From: Agarophyton chilense
Taxonomy: Eukaryota > Rhodophyta > Florideophyceae > Gracilariales > Gracilariaceae
Direction: 5' to 3'
NCBI GenBank assembly: GCA_030374765.1
Contig: JARGXX010000071.1
Location: forward strand, 1,736,001-1,800,000
Length of the DNA stretch: 64,000 nt
Numbering within the stretch: the stretch's first letter is position 1; each line of letters opens with the position of its first letter. The notes under the pieces were generated by a model. It did no database searches. It saw only the letters and a program-made list of their open reading frames with translations, and was not told where the DNA came from. Shown here piece by piece: positions 44,266 through 54,773 of this stretch. Made by a program: the position numbers and the translations under genes.

Positions 44266-46350
44266 ATGTCAGACCAGCCACTACGAAGAATTCTCTTCTT
44301 TAGCCCGTCGGCATCAAAACGACGACAAACCATGAAAACCTTCATGAAGCCGAAAGAGGAAGTGCGTGCCGTACATCCAGTAGCAACCCCACCTACATCT
44401 GGAACGAAGAAGCGAAAGCGACTAAGTTCATTCACATCTCCTTCATTGAAAGACATCTACGATTCTTCCGCCATCCCGCTTCCGGTTGCTGCTGCAGCTG
44501 CGGCAGCTGCTGCGGTCAAAAGCGTCAGAGGTGCAGATGAACAAAAGGCCGTGGAAGAAATGGTGAAAGCGGCAGGACAAGTTCTGCATACTCGCTCGTC
44601 GGAAGGAAATGAAGAACGAAAGGAAAATTCAACTCCGGTACTTCGAAAATGTGTAACGTTTGCTGAACCGCTTCAAATCAGTGAAGCCCATCGCCCATTG
44701 ATGAACGAGGATTTGACTGAGCCGCTTTGTACAATACTTGCGAGAGATCAAGAAGAAGCCGTATCGAAAGCATTTCAGAATACGCCAGATCAGGAGGTGG
44801 ATGTGAAAGATGGAACGAATATTCATCAAAATCACCCAAGCTCGAGTCGCAAAGTAATGCATAACTCGACTCCTCCCGATAACAGAAAACGTAGCGAAGG
44901 CAGAAAAGCGGGGTTCCAGCATGTTTTCAGCACTTCATCTAGTTTGGGTGATTGTGAAATAGAGCTGGAACGTATGTCGCCCGGGGACAATGAGAAAACA
45001 TGTATAAAGCGTCAACTTTTCGCATGTAAAGAAGAAATAAATCCTCAACCCAACGTACGTTCCATTAAGATGAACGAAAGAGCAGAACTTGGTACGTTTG
45101 CGAACGACGGAGACTGTCGCAGAAGTGAAGGTTTCAACTCGCACCCATCAGAAGAAAAGCTTAGTAGTCAAATCCGGGGCTCAGATAGCGCAACGCTTCC
45201 CAAGCGAAGACGAACCCAGCCAAGCCTTGAACTCACGCTTTCCAACGCATTTGGAACAAACTCCAGCCTAAAGGAAGCAGCTCAATTTACACTGAAGGAA
45301 GATAGTATTAAGAGCTCTGGAACAACCGAGTCAGACACGAGTGATTTAGGCAACGTGAAACGCAGTTCGAGACGTTCGCATAGAAAACCGCAACTTTCAG
45401 AGGTCCTCAAGCTTCAAAAATCATTAGAGACAGCGTACTGGACGGACTCCAGATTGATTCAACGACAAACAGAAGTCATAGTCATTTCCGACAGTGAGAT
45501 GGAAGTGCCCCGCAGTGCGAATAATTCACCATCTCCGGAAAGGAACGTTATATCTACAGTATGCAAGGAACGTGATAAGGCATGTGTGAAAAAGGAACCA
45601 AACACACGGGTTTCGACTTCCGTGAAGAAGTATAACAAGAAACAAGGTTTGGTCAAACCTCTTCAGAGTCTCTCCGTCCAACGGAAAAGAAAATTTGACT
45701 CCCAATGCGTTGCTCTTCGAACTAGGTCAAGCACCGCGAAAAAGACGAGGGCGAGGTTCCAGAATGATAATGAAGGGAGCTTAAGCGTTTCTCAAGGTCG
45801 TTCGAAGCCAAAACAGAAATCGGTTGGTAAATCTGACAAGTCGAACACCATTGCGGAAGTTCGAGGAACGACAGAAAATCAGAAAAGAAATCAGGAAGAA
45901 TCGAGGGCTGTGAAAATGCCGAAGAGCTCTAAGCGCAAAGCAAGCGTACCTAAGCAGCTTCGTGCCCAAGACTTTTTACAAGAGACGGAACTCTTGGCGT
46001 CTGATGGAACGACCGATGTGGAAAATGCGTCAGGGAGCGCTAAATCCACGTTCACTCATCCGAAAGGAGTACCAAAGTTAGAGAGCGATGTAGACAACAT
46101 TGACTTGGAGTCGGACGCAGAAAATGTATCCCCAAGCAGCACGTGCGATCCGCTCCAAGACTTGGTTAAAGTGAAGTTGAACAAGAAATCTTGGGAGAGC
46201 TTCCGTGAGGGTTGGGCAGTGCATAACGATATAATGGACCGCGCCAACCCTGGTATTGAGTCCTCATCAGCGGGTGAGTACATTTTAAGCCCCTTCGGAT
46301 GTGAAGATTTGATATCTGCGTTCGGTTCGGACTTTGGTCTTGGAAGTTAG
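44266..46350 (+). CDS. Hypothetical disordered nuclear-type protein with a SUMO-interaction-like motif
   Basis: An uninterrupted 694-codon frame from ATG 44266 (MSDQPLRRILFFSPSASKRR). An upstream in-frame ATG at 44188 would add 26 residues. The product is Ser/Lys/Glu rich and predicted disordered. It has many basic clusters (TKKRKR near residue 45, KRRRT in the middle), a poly-Ala run (near residue 75) and EVIVISDSEME near residue 405, a hydrophobic VIVI core followed by acids as in SUMO-interaction motifs. The last 60 residues (KSWESFREGWAVHNDIMDR onward) look more ordered. No catalytic domain is seen. Base composition and the absence of stops argue for a real gene. The family is not recognised. 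Confidence 0.75.
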   Translation: MSDQPLRRILFFSPSASKRRQTMKTFMKPKEEVRAVHPVATPPTSGTKKRKRLSSFTSPSLKDIYDSSAIPLPVAAAAAAAAAVKSVRGADEQKAVEEMVKAAGQVLHTRSSEGNEERKENSTPVLRKCVTFAEPLQISEAHRPLMNEDLTEPLCTILARDQEEAVSKAFQNTPDQEVDVKDGTNIHQNHPSSSRKVMHNSTPPDNRKRSEGRKAGFQHVFSTSSSLGDCEIELERMSPGDNEKTCIKRQLFACKEEINPQPNVRSIKMNERAELGTFANDGDCRRSEGFNSHPSEEKLSSQIRGSDSATLPKRRRTQPSLELTLSNAFGTNSSLKEAAQFTLKEDSIKSSGTTESDTSDLGNVKRSSRRSHRKPQLSEVLKLQKSLETAYWTDSRLIQRQTEVIVISDSEMEVPRSANNSPSPERNVISTVCKERDKACVKKEPNTRVSTSVKKYNKKQGLVKPLQSLSVQRKRKFDSQCVALRTRSSTAKKTRARFQNDNEGSLSVSQGRSKPKQKSVGKSDKSNTIAEVRGTTENQKRNQEESRAVKMPKSSKRKASVPKQLRAQDFLQETELLASDGTTDVENASGSAKSTFTHPKGVPKLESDVDNIDLESDAENVSPSSTCDPLQDLVKVKLNKKSWESFREGWAVHNDIMDRANPGIESSSAGEYILSPFGCEDLISAFGSDFGLGS

Positions 46351-46538
46351 AGAATTCCTAAGCGTTTCGCGAGTGCAATGAGGGAGGCGGAAGATCTGAG
46401 AAACGTTCATTAATTCAAGTAAACATATCTGGCATCGCTAAGCATACAGGCTTAGTTGCGCACACTAATGCTCGTCTACAAATGAAAGAGCATTAACATA
46501 ACCCATTGTCGTCGGTACGAGGTGAGAAAGATTGGGCT

Positions 46539-46742
46539 TCATTCCTTCGGCTTTGCTGCTGAATTCTTCATGACATCGGCAAGCTTCTGTTGAGCGGAGG
46601 CAGCTTCTTGAGCCCTTTCCTCTGTTTCCTTGGTGTTGACTGGATTCTGTTTGACGAGGCCCATCGGTTTCTTCGGAGGACCAGCCGCCATCTTGGCCGC
46701 CAGGTCATTGAGGAATTCGGAATTGTTGGGACTTTGTTTCAA
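46539..46742 (-). CDS. Small hypothetical protein or terminal exon
   Basis: The minus frame gives about 65 residues (SEFLNDLAAKMAAGPPKKP..., ending SAAKPKE). Short, charged and Ala-rich, it somewhat resembles actin-binding WH2-type segments but is not diagnostic. No ATG begins the frame. A plausible upstream exon joins through an intron with donor GTAAAATA near 46775 and acceptor CTTCTAG near 46748. Function unknown. Confidence 0.4.
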   Translation of the reverse strand: MKQSPNNSEFLNDLAAKMAAGPPKKPMGLVKQNPVNTKETEERAQEAASAQQKLADVMKNSAAKPKE

Positions 46743-47807
46743 GAGATGGACTAGAAGTCAGTACATTTTATTTTACCTGGATCATGTTGACACAATCAAA
46801 TACGCTGGGAAGGACTATCGAACGTACTTCATTTCCAAGTTTGGTTGCTTTGGAAACTCGATAGTGAACTGGACGTTCTTGCAAACCAAATGGGTATTGC
46901 TATCGCGAGGTAAATATCAGTGATAAGATGCTCAAAACAAAGTGCCAAGCACGAAGCACCAGAACTCGTTTGGATGCTGTGTTGTGAAGCCAAAAGCGTT
47001 TGTGTCGAACAACAGGAAAAAACTGTGGAGAAGGCGGCTTGTATAAACTGGCCCAGGACAACGGGAGCAAAAATAGAGAACGAGTGCCAATGATGTTCAA
47101 AACAATTGCGTATCTACAGTACTACAGTATCTACAGCTGACAGGTACACCGCAAACCAAAGGTACTGTTATCGATTTATTTGGCGCTTGTGACATCCTGT
47201 CAACTCTACAAGAAGAGAAGATTAGGGCTAAAAAAGAAATGGATCGGAAAGTGGACGCAATCGAGGTAGAGGGACGATGTAATGGCGGAAAAGCAGTAGG
47301 TCGGCACAGCCGGAGAGTCTTCGTTCTCCCTTGGTTCCCACTTTCCTTTTTTCCCGGTCCGTCTCTTTAGTCCCGGTTCTCTCTACTCCTCTTTTCCTCT
47401 TGTTTCTCCATCGATGTCTTCCAATATCTCTTTCTACTAATTGGGCTAATGTTTTCATAACCGTTCCCAAAACGTCTCTTACATTCCTTCAATAAAACCC
47501 TCTGCGCGGTTCTTTGTACTACTTTGGCGTTGCCCGTTCAGTCGCTCTTGTACGAAATCGACTTACATTCATACGATACCACGTCGCCAGTTCTCTCTTT
47601 CTAGATGTTCTTTAGTCCAGCCGTTCACAACTGTACCGAACGGTATCAAGTTTTTAGTTGCGGTTTTGAACAACAAATTTACACCATAGGTAGTTGAGTT
47701 ATAAATTGTATGGACCCTTCGAAGTGCTCTTCAAGTCGACATTTTGGATTAACAGTACAGGCTGTAAAGGGATAAGCACTGGTAAAAGGCCAAAACAGAG
47801 TATAATT
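46743..47807. other. Unassigned intergenic
   Basis: No supportable gene. A pyrimidine-rich block (47330-47410, TTTTCCTCTTGTTTCTCC-type) is present. Two short TACAGTA repeats lie near 47115-47135. Confidence 0.4.
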
Positions 47808-48158
47808 TTACGCTTCTTCAGACAGCTTCTGCTCGATCTTAATGTTGGTCAGGTGTAAAGGGTAGACATCACCTGGCCCTTCGCGCAGCACCAGAACTGG
47901 CTTGCACTCAGCCCTCATGAAGACAAGCTGCCCCAGAAACAAATGGGGGCGTTCATGAGGGCAGAGGTGGGTGGGAACCAAAACTGAGAGACCAAGGGAC
48001 GCAAGCAGATTGCCGGCAAAGCCAGGATTTTTGATTTTGGTGGAGGCGACGAAAGTGCGAGGCCGAAGGTAGCGGGTCTCAACTATCCTGCGCCCGGTGC
48101 CTCGCCAGCGATCCCATGAACCAGCTTCTGCTTTCCTTAAAATACCATGGAAATTGTT
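47808..48158 (-). CDS. Likely 3' terminal exon of an unrecognised gene
   Basis: A 117-codon minus frame lacks an early ATG, ends in TAA at 47808-47810 and reads as a folded-protein-like sequence. It includes SWDRWRGTGRRIVETRY, NPGFAGNLLASLGLSVLVP, RPHLFLGQLVFMRAECKP and a C-terminal IEQKLSEEA. The likely start is after an AG acceptor between 48158 and about 48120 (TTTTAAG or AAAGCAG). The upstream exon would lie toward the SelO promoter, where I could not identify it. I do not know the family. Confidence 0.45.
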   Translation of the reverse strand, partial: NNFHGILRKAEAGSWDRWRGTGRRIVETRYLRPRTFVASTKIKNPGFAGNLLASLGLSVLVPTHLCPHERPHLFLGQLVFMRAECKPVLVLREGPGDVYPLHLTNIKIEQKLSEEA

Positions 48159-48515
48159 TTAGCCCTTGCATATCCCAAGAGCACTAGAGGGATACTGCAG
48201 AGCTCAAAATTTCGACCGCACATTGCTGTCTTTGTGTCCGTACGGCAGAACAACTTCAGACTTAGTAATGTGCCGCAGCTGCGCTTGATGACTGTTGAAC
48301 GAGGGCTCACGTGTACAATTTCCGTCTGTGGTTGAAACAGGTGCCACTGGCTGGGATTGCAGTTGGTTGATACTCGGGAACGTTCCGTGGGGCATCTCAG
48401 GAGAAGCACATCTTCGGAAACAAGTAGAGCAGGGTCATCTTTATGTCAGCCAGACTACGCGGCACAGCAGACAGAAAGCGCTAAAACCGACGATTGCTCA
48501 GCGCACGAGGTCAGA

Positions 48516-50330
48516 ATGGTAAAAGTGCTCAGAGCTCAGCTCCTTAAACATACCGCCTTTGCTCTACCTGTACCTCTCACGCAGAGAAAAACTGTTTACC
48601 GAAGAAAACTAGCCATGTCCGTGAGTCCCTTACAAACCGCTACGATTGGAATCAATCGTCTTAAGTTCGAATCAACTTTCACAGAACGCCTCCAAGGGGA
48701 CGTCCGGAACGATAATGAGACAAGACAAGTCTTGAATGCTGCCTTCTCTTTTGTACGACCAACAGATCCAAGAAAGGACGATCTTTCTAGTGCGTGGAGG
48801 CAAGCTGTACAGGAAAGAGGCGTCAGAGTGAAAGAAGGGGGAGATCCAATTTTGAAGAAAGCTCTCATAGCATGGAGTCCTTCATGTGCTAGACTCTTTG
48901 ACTTGAATGGCGCATACCCGAACGAAGAAGAAACGGAGTCGGTAATTGAAGTACTTGGAGGGTTTGGACCCGTTTGGCCCGGGATGAAGCCTTACGCCAT
49001 GTGTTATGGCGGCCACCAGTTCGGGAACTGGGCTGGACAGCTTGGCGATGGTAGAGCGATATCAATAGGAGAGTTCGTTAACAAACTCGGACAGCGGTGG
49101 GAGATTCAACTGAAAGGAGCTGGAAAAACCCCTTACTCTCGATTTGCTGACGGTCGAGCTGTCTTGCGTTCATCGATCCGAGAGTTCTTGTGTTCTGAAT
49201 CAATGTATCATCTTGGTGTTCCTACGACTCGGGCTCTGTCTTTAATCGGAACGGGTGCTGGTGTTGTCAGAGATATGTTTTACCAAGGTGATCCCCAGTT
49301 AGAGCCAGGGGCAGTTGTGGCCAGAGTAGCCCCATCCTTTTTAAGATTGGGAAACTTCCAGCTCGCTGCTTTCAGAGGTGATGAAGATCTTCTTCAAGAA
49401 ATCACAGATTACGCAATTGCCACCCATTTTCCCGAACTTATGAGCCTTCCCAAGGATTTGGAAAATGGTGCACCTGGACGATACTGCGCGTTTGTTCGAG
49501 AAGTTGCGAAGCGAAATGCGCAAATGGTAGCCAAATGGCAGGCCGTCGGGTTCGTCCACGGAGTAATGAACACTGATAATCTTTCCATTCTTGGACTCAC
49601 TATCGACTATGGTCCGTATGGGTTCCTCGATGCGTACGATCCAGAGTATACCCCTAATACGACCGACATTCCCGGCCGGCGATACAAGTACGCTGCGCAA
49701 CCTAGTGTCGCCCATTGGAATATATTACAGTTTGCGAAATCGATGATTAAACTCTGTGCTGAAGAAGACATGCAACGAGCAGTGCGAGATTTTGAAGACG
49801 TGTACCAATCCGCCTACAACAAAGAAATGGCAAAGAAGCTGGGTGTATGTACGCTGTCTTCTAAAGAAGACCAAACCCTTTTGGCGGACTTTTTGGAAAA
49901 CATGAAGCTGTCTAAGGCGGACTTCACCAATACATGGCGGGCGCTATCAAAACTTTCCATTGATTCAACTCCAAAGGACTGTGAAACATGGTGTGAGGAT
50001 TTATCCTTGAATTATGATGAGGCGACGTCGAATGCATGGAACTCCTGGACTTCAAAGTATATCGCGAGGTTGCTAGAAGATAGTGAAAAGCATTCCGCTG
50101 AGCAACGTGTTCAGACGATGAACAGTTCAAACCCGGTCTACATCCTACGAAATTACATGGCCCAAAATGCAATAGAAAAGGCCGAGAAGGGTGATTTCTC
50201 TGAAGTCTTAGTGCTTTACAACTTACTAACAACCCCGTATGACGAACAAGCAGGCAATGAAAAGTATAGAAATAAGCCTCCCGCTTGGGCTTCCAGACCA
50301 GGGGTATGCGTCAATAGCTGCAGTAGTTAA
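48516..50330 (+). CDS. SELENOO: SelO-family pseudokinase AMPylase, mitochondrial, Cys form
   Basis: 604 residues from ATG 48516, giving MVKVLRAQLLKHTAFALP, a basic amphipathic mitochondrial-type presequence. The frame is open further upstream but without targeting character; ATG 48615 is another option. Signatures of SelO/YdiU follow: YGGHQFGNWAGQLGDGRA, LKGAGKTPYSRFADGRAV, GVPTTRAL, FVHGVMNTDNLSILGLTIDYGPYGF (the metal/ATP site). The C-terminus is CVNSCSS, where animal SelO has selenocysteine; here it is Cys. SelO transfers AMP from ATP to protein hydroxyls and is linked to redox stress. Intronless. Confidence 0.95.
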   Translation: MVKVLRAQLLKHTAFALPVPLTQRKTVYRRKLAMSVSPLQTATIGINRLKFESTFTERLQGDVRNDNETRQVLNAAFSFVRPTDPRKDDLSSAWRQAVQERGVRVKEGGDPILKKALIAWSPSCARLFDLNGAYPNEEETESVIEVLGGFGPVWPGMKPYAMCYGGHQFGNWAGQLGDGRAISIGEFVNKLGQRWEIQLKGAGKTPYSRFADGRAVLRSSIREFLCSESMYHLGVPTTRALSLIGTGAGVVRDMFYQGDPQLEPGAVVARVAPSFLRLGNFQLAAFRGDEDLLQEITDYAIATHFPELMSLPKDLENGAPGRYCAFVREVAKRNAQMVAKWQAVGFVHGVMNTDNLSILGLTIDYGPYGFLDAYDPEYTPNTTDIPGRRYKYAAQPSVAHWNILQFAKSMIKLCAEEDMQRAVRDFEDVYQSAYNKEMAKKLGVCTLSSKEDQTLLADFLENMKLSKADFTNTWRALSKLSIDSTPKDCETWCEDLSLNYDEATSNAWNSWTSKYIARLLEDSEKHSAEQRVQTMNSSNPVYILRNYMAQNAIEKAEKGDFSEVLVLYNLLTTPYDEQAGNEKYRNKPPAWASRPGVCVNSCSS

Positions 50331-50651
50331 GAGGGTTAACGAAGGTTGTGAGGGCTATCCATACTGCTTTAGCCTTACGCGTGCAAAACGAAGATATTGA
50401 AAAAGCCGATCTTTTGCGAAAAGCTCCTTTGAAAAGTAACTGCAAGCTAGACACTAGCCAAGTGATATGTTCCTCCGTGTACCAATGTTAGAGCATTACT
50501 CATGCCCTCAGTTCCAACATTACCCGGTTAGGTACGCGTCTTTCGTTCGGTAAAGTTGTTTTGCTCGGAAAGGAACCCCTTTCTCAAAGTCCGCAGAACC
50601 GCGTTACATAGGTTGTAGTTCTGAATTTTTAGTGAACGCCATTCTGGGTCA

Positions 50652-51248
50652 ATGGAAGAATCAAAAGAGAAAACAGAACAAAGAGATGCTGATGACAACG
50701 ACGTTTTTTTTGGGAGCCAGGGTGAAGATGTCGATTTGGAAAAGGAGAGACAAGAACGAGAAATTGCAGCAGTGTGCCGTAGTCACTACACAACTGGATT
50801 GCGTGAAGGCGCCAGTTCGGCTCGCGAGGCTTTTCTCCAACGTGGATTCGACGATGGATTCTCTGCTGCGACGAAATCTGCCAGCAAACCAGCATTTCTG
50901 TAAGTCGAACTAGTACTCTGTTTGCGGTATGAATGGGGTTGTTAACGTACATGTATCTATCGTTATTTCTCAATTCTGTCACGTATTAGTCTAGGAGTTT
51001 GCAATGTTCTTGAAGCATTTTATTCGAAGAACGGTTGTTCAGGATCTTTGGCTTCATCGCGGATTACGCTTGATGATTCTGAAGTTCTGACAAGAGATCT
51101 CCGCGAGTTGAATAGAATCAGCTCAGAACTAAAGGAAAAACTCCAAGACATGCCTTTGGATACCACTATCTGCGTTGAAAACGCTTTAAACGCATGCGGA
51201 AAAGTTGCGATCATTGATCTTCCGTCGTACATGCACAATTTCCCGTGA
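50652..51248 (+). CDS. YAE1/LTO1-like deca-GX3 protein, two exons
   Basis: Exons 50652-50899 and 50990-51248 (168 residues); the 90-bp intron has donor GTAAGTC and acceptor GTATTAG. The first exon has an acidic head, then YTTGLREGASSAREAFLQRG and FDDGFS, the spaced Gly pattern of the Yae1/Lto1 N-terminal domain. The second exon continues the pattern (GVCNVLEAFYS) and ends in a helical region. In yeast and humans the Yae1-Lto1 complex recruits the ABC protein Rli1/ABCE1 to the cytosolic Fe-S targeting machinery. I cannot tell Yae1 from Lto1 here. Convergent with VIPP1, 146 bp away. Confidence 0.75.
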
Positions 51249-51394
51249 TATGCGAGTACTGTCCAGATGGTGTTTAACAGGCCCAGGTACTCAGGTGCAC
51301 CGTTGAAAATAGTAGATTAAGAACACTGATTGTCTATTGAAACCATACAAGAGTAAAGTTGGTTGCGTACTAGCATGAATTTATAGTACGACCT

Positions 51395-52294
51395 TCACAT
51401 ATTTTTCTTCATTTTCTCAAGCTCACCCTCGACCTCGGGATCATAACTACCCTTTAGCTGAAATGGTGATGTCCCAGAAAGCTTATTCTTCATTTTCTGC
51501 AACTCGTCATCAATGGAATCGCTTTCAAGGGCTTTAAACTTGCCTTCAAGACTGGCATCGACGGACCCCCCTAATGACAGTTCCCGAGAAACGTCTGCTT
51601 TCACCTCCAATTCCTCAACCTTTGCTTTCATTCGTTCGAATGCTTCAAGACCACCACTAGTTGCCACATTACTGAGCATGTCATTCACCTTTTGACTAGT
51701 TTTAGCCGTTCTTGCTCTCGCAACATATTGGTCCTTCTTGGACTTGGCTTCGCTGATTTTGGACTCGAGTTGTTGCATCGATGTGTAAAGCTTGTCTACG
51801 TTAGCTTTCATACCTCCTATCTGTTTAGATAGACTGACCTCCTGTTCATCCGCTGTTTTTTTTCGCGTCAGTGCCTCTCTTGCAAGATCCTCTTCGCCCT
51901 TCTGCAAAGCCAATTGGGCCCTCTTTTTCCACTCGACGCTAGTTGTAGATGCTTGATCACGCTGGCGTTCGATTCTCTTCAACGATGCACTGACCTCTGC
52001 ATAAGCCTGGCGGACTTTAACGAGATCATTTTGCATATCCGTGACGGTTTGCTTCAGAACCTTCTCGGGGTCTTCCATACCCGAGACAACCTGATTCAGA
52101 TTGGCACGAACTACTCGAAAGAACCTGTCGATCAAATTCATTTGAATAGTTGTGAGAGGCGAGTGTTGCGGCCGTACACGGCGTACCGGAGGATTTGTGT
52201 ACATCGTTTTCACTTTACGACCGGTGAAGGACGACGAGGTCAAAGGACGAAACGGATACGCTGCCCGAATAGGAAGAACATAAGCCGAACTCAT
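51395..52294 (-). CDS. VIPP1: VIPP1/IM30, PspA-family plastid membrane-remodelling protein
   Basis: 299 residues from ATG 52294. Residues 1-50 (MSSAYVLPIRAAYPFRPLTS...) are Ser/Arg/Pro rich with few acids, as in plastid transit peptides. From about 52 the PspA/IM30 fold begins: MNLIDRFFRVVRANLNQVV (amphipathic helix), MEDPEKVLKQTVTDMQNDL, then a long coiled coil, with a Lys-rich C-terminus. VIPP1 forms ESCRT-III-like rings and rods that maintain thylakoid and inner-envelope membranes. Its presence shows a plastid-bearing host. It is nuclear-encoded here; red algal and cyanobacterial relatives are of similar length. Intronless. Confidence 0.93.
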   Translation of the reverse strand: MSSAYVLPIRAAYPFRPLTSSSFTGRKVKTMYTNPPVRRVRPQHSPLTTIQMNLIDRFFRVVRANLNQVVSGMEDPEKVLKQTVTDMQNDLVKVRQAYAEVSASLKRIERQRDQASTTSVEWKKRAQLALQKGEEDLAREALTRKKTADEQEVSLSKQIGGMKANVDKLYTSMQQLESKISEAKSKKDQYVARARTAKTSQKVNDMLSNVATSGGLEAFERMKAKVEELEVKADVSRELSLGGSVDASLEGKFKALESDSIDDELQKMKNKLSGTSPFQLKGSYDPEVEGELEKMKKNM

Positions 52295-52558
52295 CGTTCA
52301 ATGGCAGTCTGTATCTAATGCCCGTTCCAACTCCGAAAGGAAAAGATATCTTAAAAAGAGACCTTGTTCCCGCCGATACGAAAGAGAAGGTCTTGGGCCT
52401 TAATTTTCGAAAGAACTTCTGAATTAAGCTCGGGAGAACGATGTCTAGGCTCAGTCAGAAGTCGGTGACGGAATAGCCTTTGTACCCCGGACTTCGGCCT
52501 CCCGCAGCAATATGACACTATGCTCACTTCCTAATCCAGATTCGCATTCCAGAACCTA

Positions 52559-52915
52559 GTGACACAACTCACACGGCAATGGTCTGATGGAGCATGTCTG
52601 AGGTTCAAGTGGGGTAAAGGCCGCAGAAAACACAAGCAAGCGGGGAAACAGATTTCGGCTGCGCGACGCAAAGCCACAACCACAAATGGGCGGAAGGATG
52701 AGGAATTGGTCCACCTGGATGTTTTTGATTTGGCAAAGGTATATGAACTTGGTTTTCTGCTTTATGTAAAATTTCCCATAATATTTTGTGAAAACTTTTC
52801 ATGATAGGTGTGTCCGACGCGCTCTGTAGTTCAGCTGACAAAATGCTTTCTGTGTTCACAGACAATTGCGCAAATCGCACTGGCGATGTTCGCAGGGTGA
52901 TCGTAGCGTGACGAA
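52559..52915 (+). CDS. Doubtful small two-exon gene
   Basis: A Lys/Arg-rich plus frame (FKWGKGRRKHKQAGKQ, then EELVHLDVFDLAK) ends at a GTATATG donor near 52739. A TTTTCATGATAG acceptor near 52807 continues it in frame for 35 codons to a TGA. The family is not recognised. A minus frame over the same region (52973-52605) also starts with a mitochondrial-like N-terminus. One of the two may be real. Confidence 0.2.
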
Positions 52916-53092
52916 GATTGCTCCGGAGTAGAAGCAATGATCTGCTGGCTTTCCCCATCGACAACACCCCCATCGCTTCCAGACCCTTTTCCAGCTGAGA
53001 GCTGTATGGTTCAAATCTGGTGAGGCATGTAAATACTTCCGCAACAGGTTTAGAACACCGTGTAAGCTACTTCCGAACAACAGTGAACACCA

Positions 53093-53851
53093 ATGTCTTT
53101 CACAAGACTCGTTTTAAGTGTTCTGATCCTATTCATCTTTCTTCAATCCCTTAACGCTTTCCAGTTCATCCTTCCTGAAAAAACGAGAAAATGCTTTCAA
53201 GAGGATGTTCCCCTCAGCACCAAGATCCTGTTTACTTACACTGTGGCTCAAGGCACTGGAGAGATGCCAGTATCTCTGCGCATAATGGACATGACGGGAA
53301 AAGCGATCGTCGTTCGCCAAGCTATTGACCATGGGTTGTTTGCGTTTAGGTCTCCCGACAGAATCCCCAACGTACCTCAGAGGAACGACTGGTCTTTGCG
53401 TGATGATGATACGGACGACGACGCATATTTTCGAGCAATACCCGACGGTGCTGGGGACAATCGTGTTCGATACACTTTCTGTTTTGAGCACGCATCATCC
53501 CTGCACTTCCCTCATTTACGCGTTCATGGACACGCTCAGGAAAGACAGATCATTTTTTCCATTAAGTCAGGAACAGATGCTAAGACGCTAGAGTATTATG
53601 ACAAGCTCGCTAAAGAGTGGCAATTGACAACCACTGAGAAAGCTTTCCATATCGTGGAAGACAGCGTGTCAGAAATTGTCCGATTGGTTGACGAGATGAG
53701 GGAGAGAGAACTACGAGTGGATCACATTAACAAACGTACGCAAAGAATGGTCACTATGTACGCAATACTAACATGCACATTAATCGCCGCAGGTGCGGTG
53801 TATTCTTCGTATGCGACTTTTACACATCTTTCTCAAGAAAAGCGCGTTTGA
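53093..53851 (+). CDS. p24 (emp24/gp25L/TMED) cargo receptor, paralogue 1
   Basis: 252 residues. Signal peptide MSFTRLVLSVLILFIFLQSLNA, then a GOLD domain starting FQFILPEKTRKCFQEDVP with conserved Cys residues (KCF and TFCFEH). A coiled-coil region (residues 165-215) and one membrane segment near 222-242 follow. The short cytosolic tail (SQEKRV) lacks the dilysine COPI signal seen in the next gene. p24 proteins shuttle between ER and Golgi in COPII and COPI vesicles and sort cargo such as GPI-anchored proteins. Likely a tandem duplicate of the gene at 54774, same strand, 920 bp apart. Confidence 0.92.
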   Translation: MSFTRLVLSVLILFIFLQSLNAFQFILPEKTRKCFQEDVPLSTKILFTYTVAQGTGEMPVSLRIMDMTGKAIVVRQAIDHGLFAFRSPDRIPNVPQRNDWSLRDDDTDDDAYFRAIPDGAGDNRVRYTFCFEHASSLHFPHLRVHGHAQERQIIFSIKSGTDAKTLEYYDKLAKEWQLTTTEKAFHIVEDSVSEIVRLVDEMRERELRVDHINKRTQRMVTMYAILTCTLIAAGAVYSSYATFTHLSQEKRV

Positions 53852-54773
53852 CCAACACCATAGTAGAATTCCTTTCTTTTGATCAGAGATCGGTCGCTTT
53901 TGATGATAGTCAAACTAACTCTGGAGCGTCTGCTTACCTTGTCTACCTTCGGAATACATGATACGAAGGGTACCTGAGAAATACAGTCCTCTTCGATTAC
54001 CCATAGATTCTAGCGACCTCTTTTGCATTGTGAGGAGGCTTTGCTGAGCCATCTATCGTTCGTACAAAGAAAGTAGCAATTGCTACCCCTGAACCCTACG
54101 GTGATATTGTTAGATTTCCTGACCCAAAAGGCCTCTACGCTTAATTTTATGTCAGTTGATTGATAGATTGAGATGCCCTTGTACACCAATTTGTGAGCTC
54201 TTAAGGTTTCCGTGGGGAGGTTCCAGCCCACGTGGTCGGATTTGGAGAAAAGAGCGCAGAAAAAAGAAGAGATAACCTTACGCATCATGAAGTCTAGGTA
54301 AACATTTCGCTTATACTTACACAAATGTCAGAGATCGCTTTGTGTACTGTAAGAGACGGAAAGCCCGTTGCATTTTAGCATCTGCTCTGTTCTGCTGAAA
54401 AGCCTGCTTTTGAGTGCTTTCTGCGGAAAGCTCATCGTCATGAAATCATTCGCGCTCTTCAGTTCTGAACTTGTCAAACAGTGCCGCCTCATTTCCGTCC
54501 TTAGCGGAAACTGGTAAGCTTTCCTAGTTCTTCTTCCGTTATCGAATTTCCTCTGATTCAGTCGTACTTTAGAAGTTCCCGTCATCCGAACGTTTCTTTC
54601 AAACCACAACAGAGCTTTTCTCTCGATTAAGATTCTCTGTTCTTTATTCTTTGGGCTGAATTTCATTTTCGTCAATTATTCTTCCGATCAGCTGGGGAAG
54701 GGCTTGTTCGCCGAGCTTCGTTCCTGATATGCAGTGAATTTTGTGGCAACTGGTCAACATTTCCCAAAATAAT
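53852..54773. other. Space between the two p24 genes
   Basis: Contains the 3' end of p24-1 and the presumed promoter of p24-2. Short minus-strand frames here lack family features. Confidence 0.5.

Noticed and set aside
48137-48409. Minus frame containing MCGR, as in SRAP/HMCES proteases
   Set aside because: Only the MCGR tetrapeptide matches. None of the other SRAP motifs follows in any frame.
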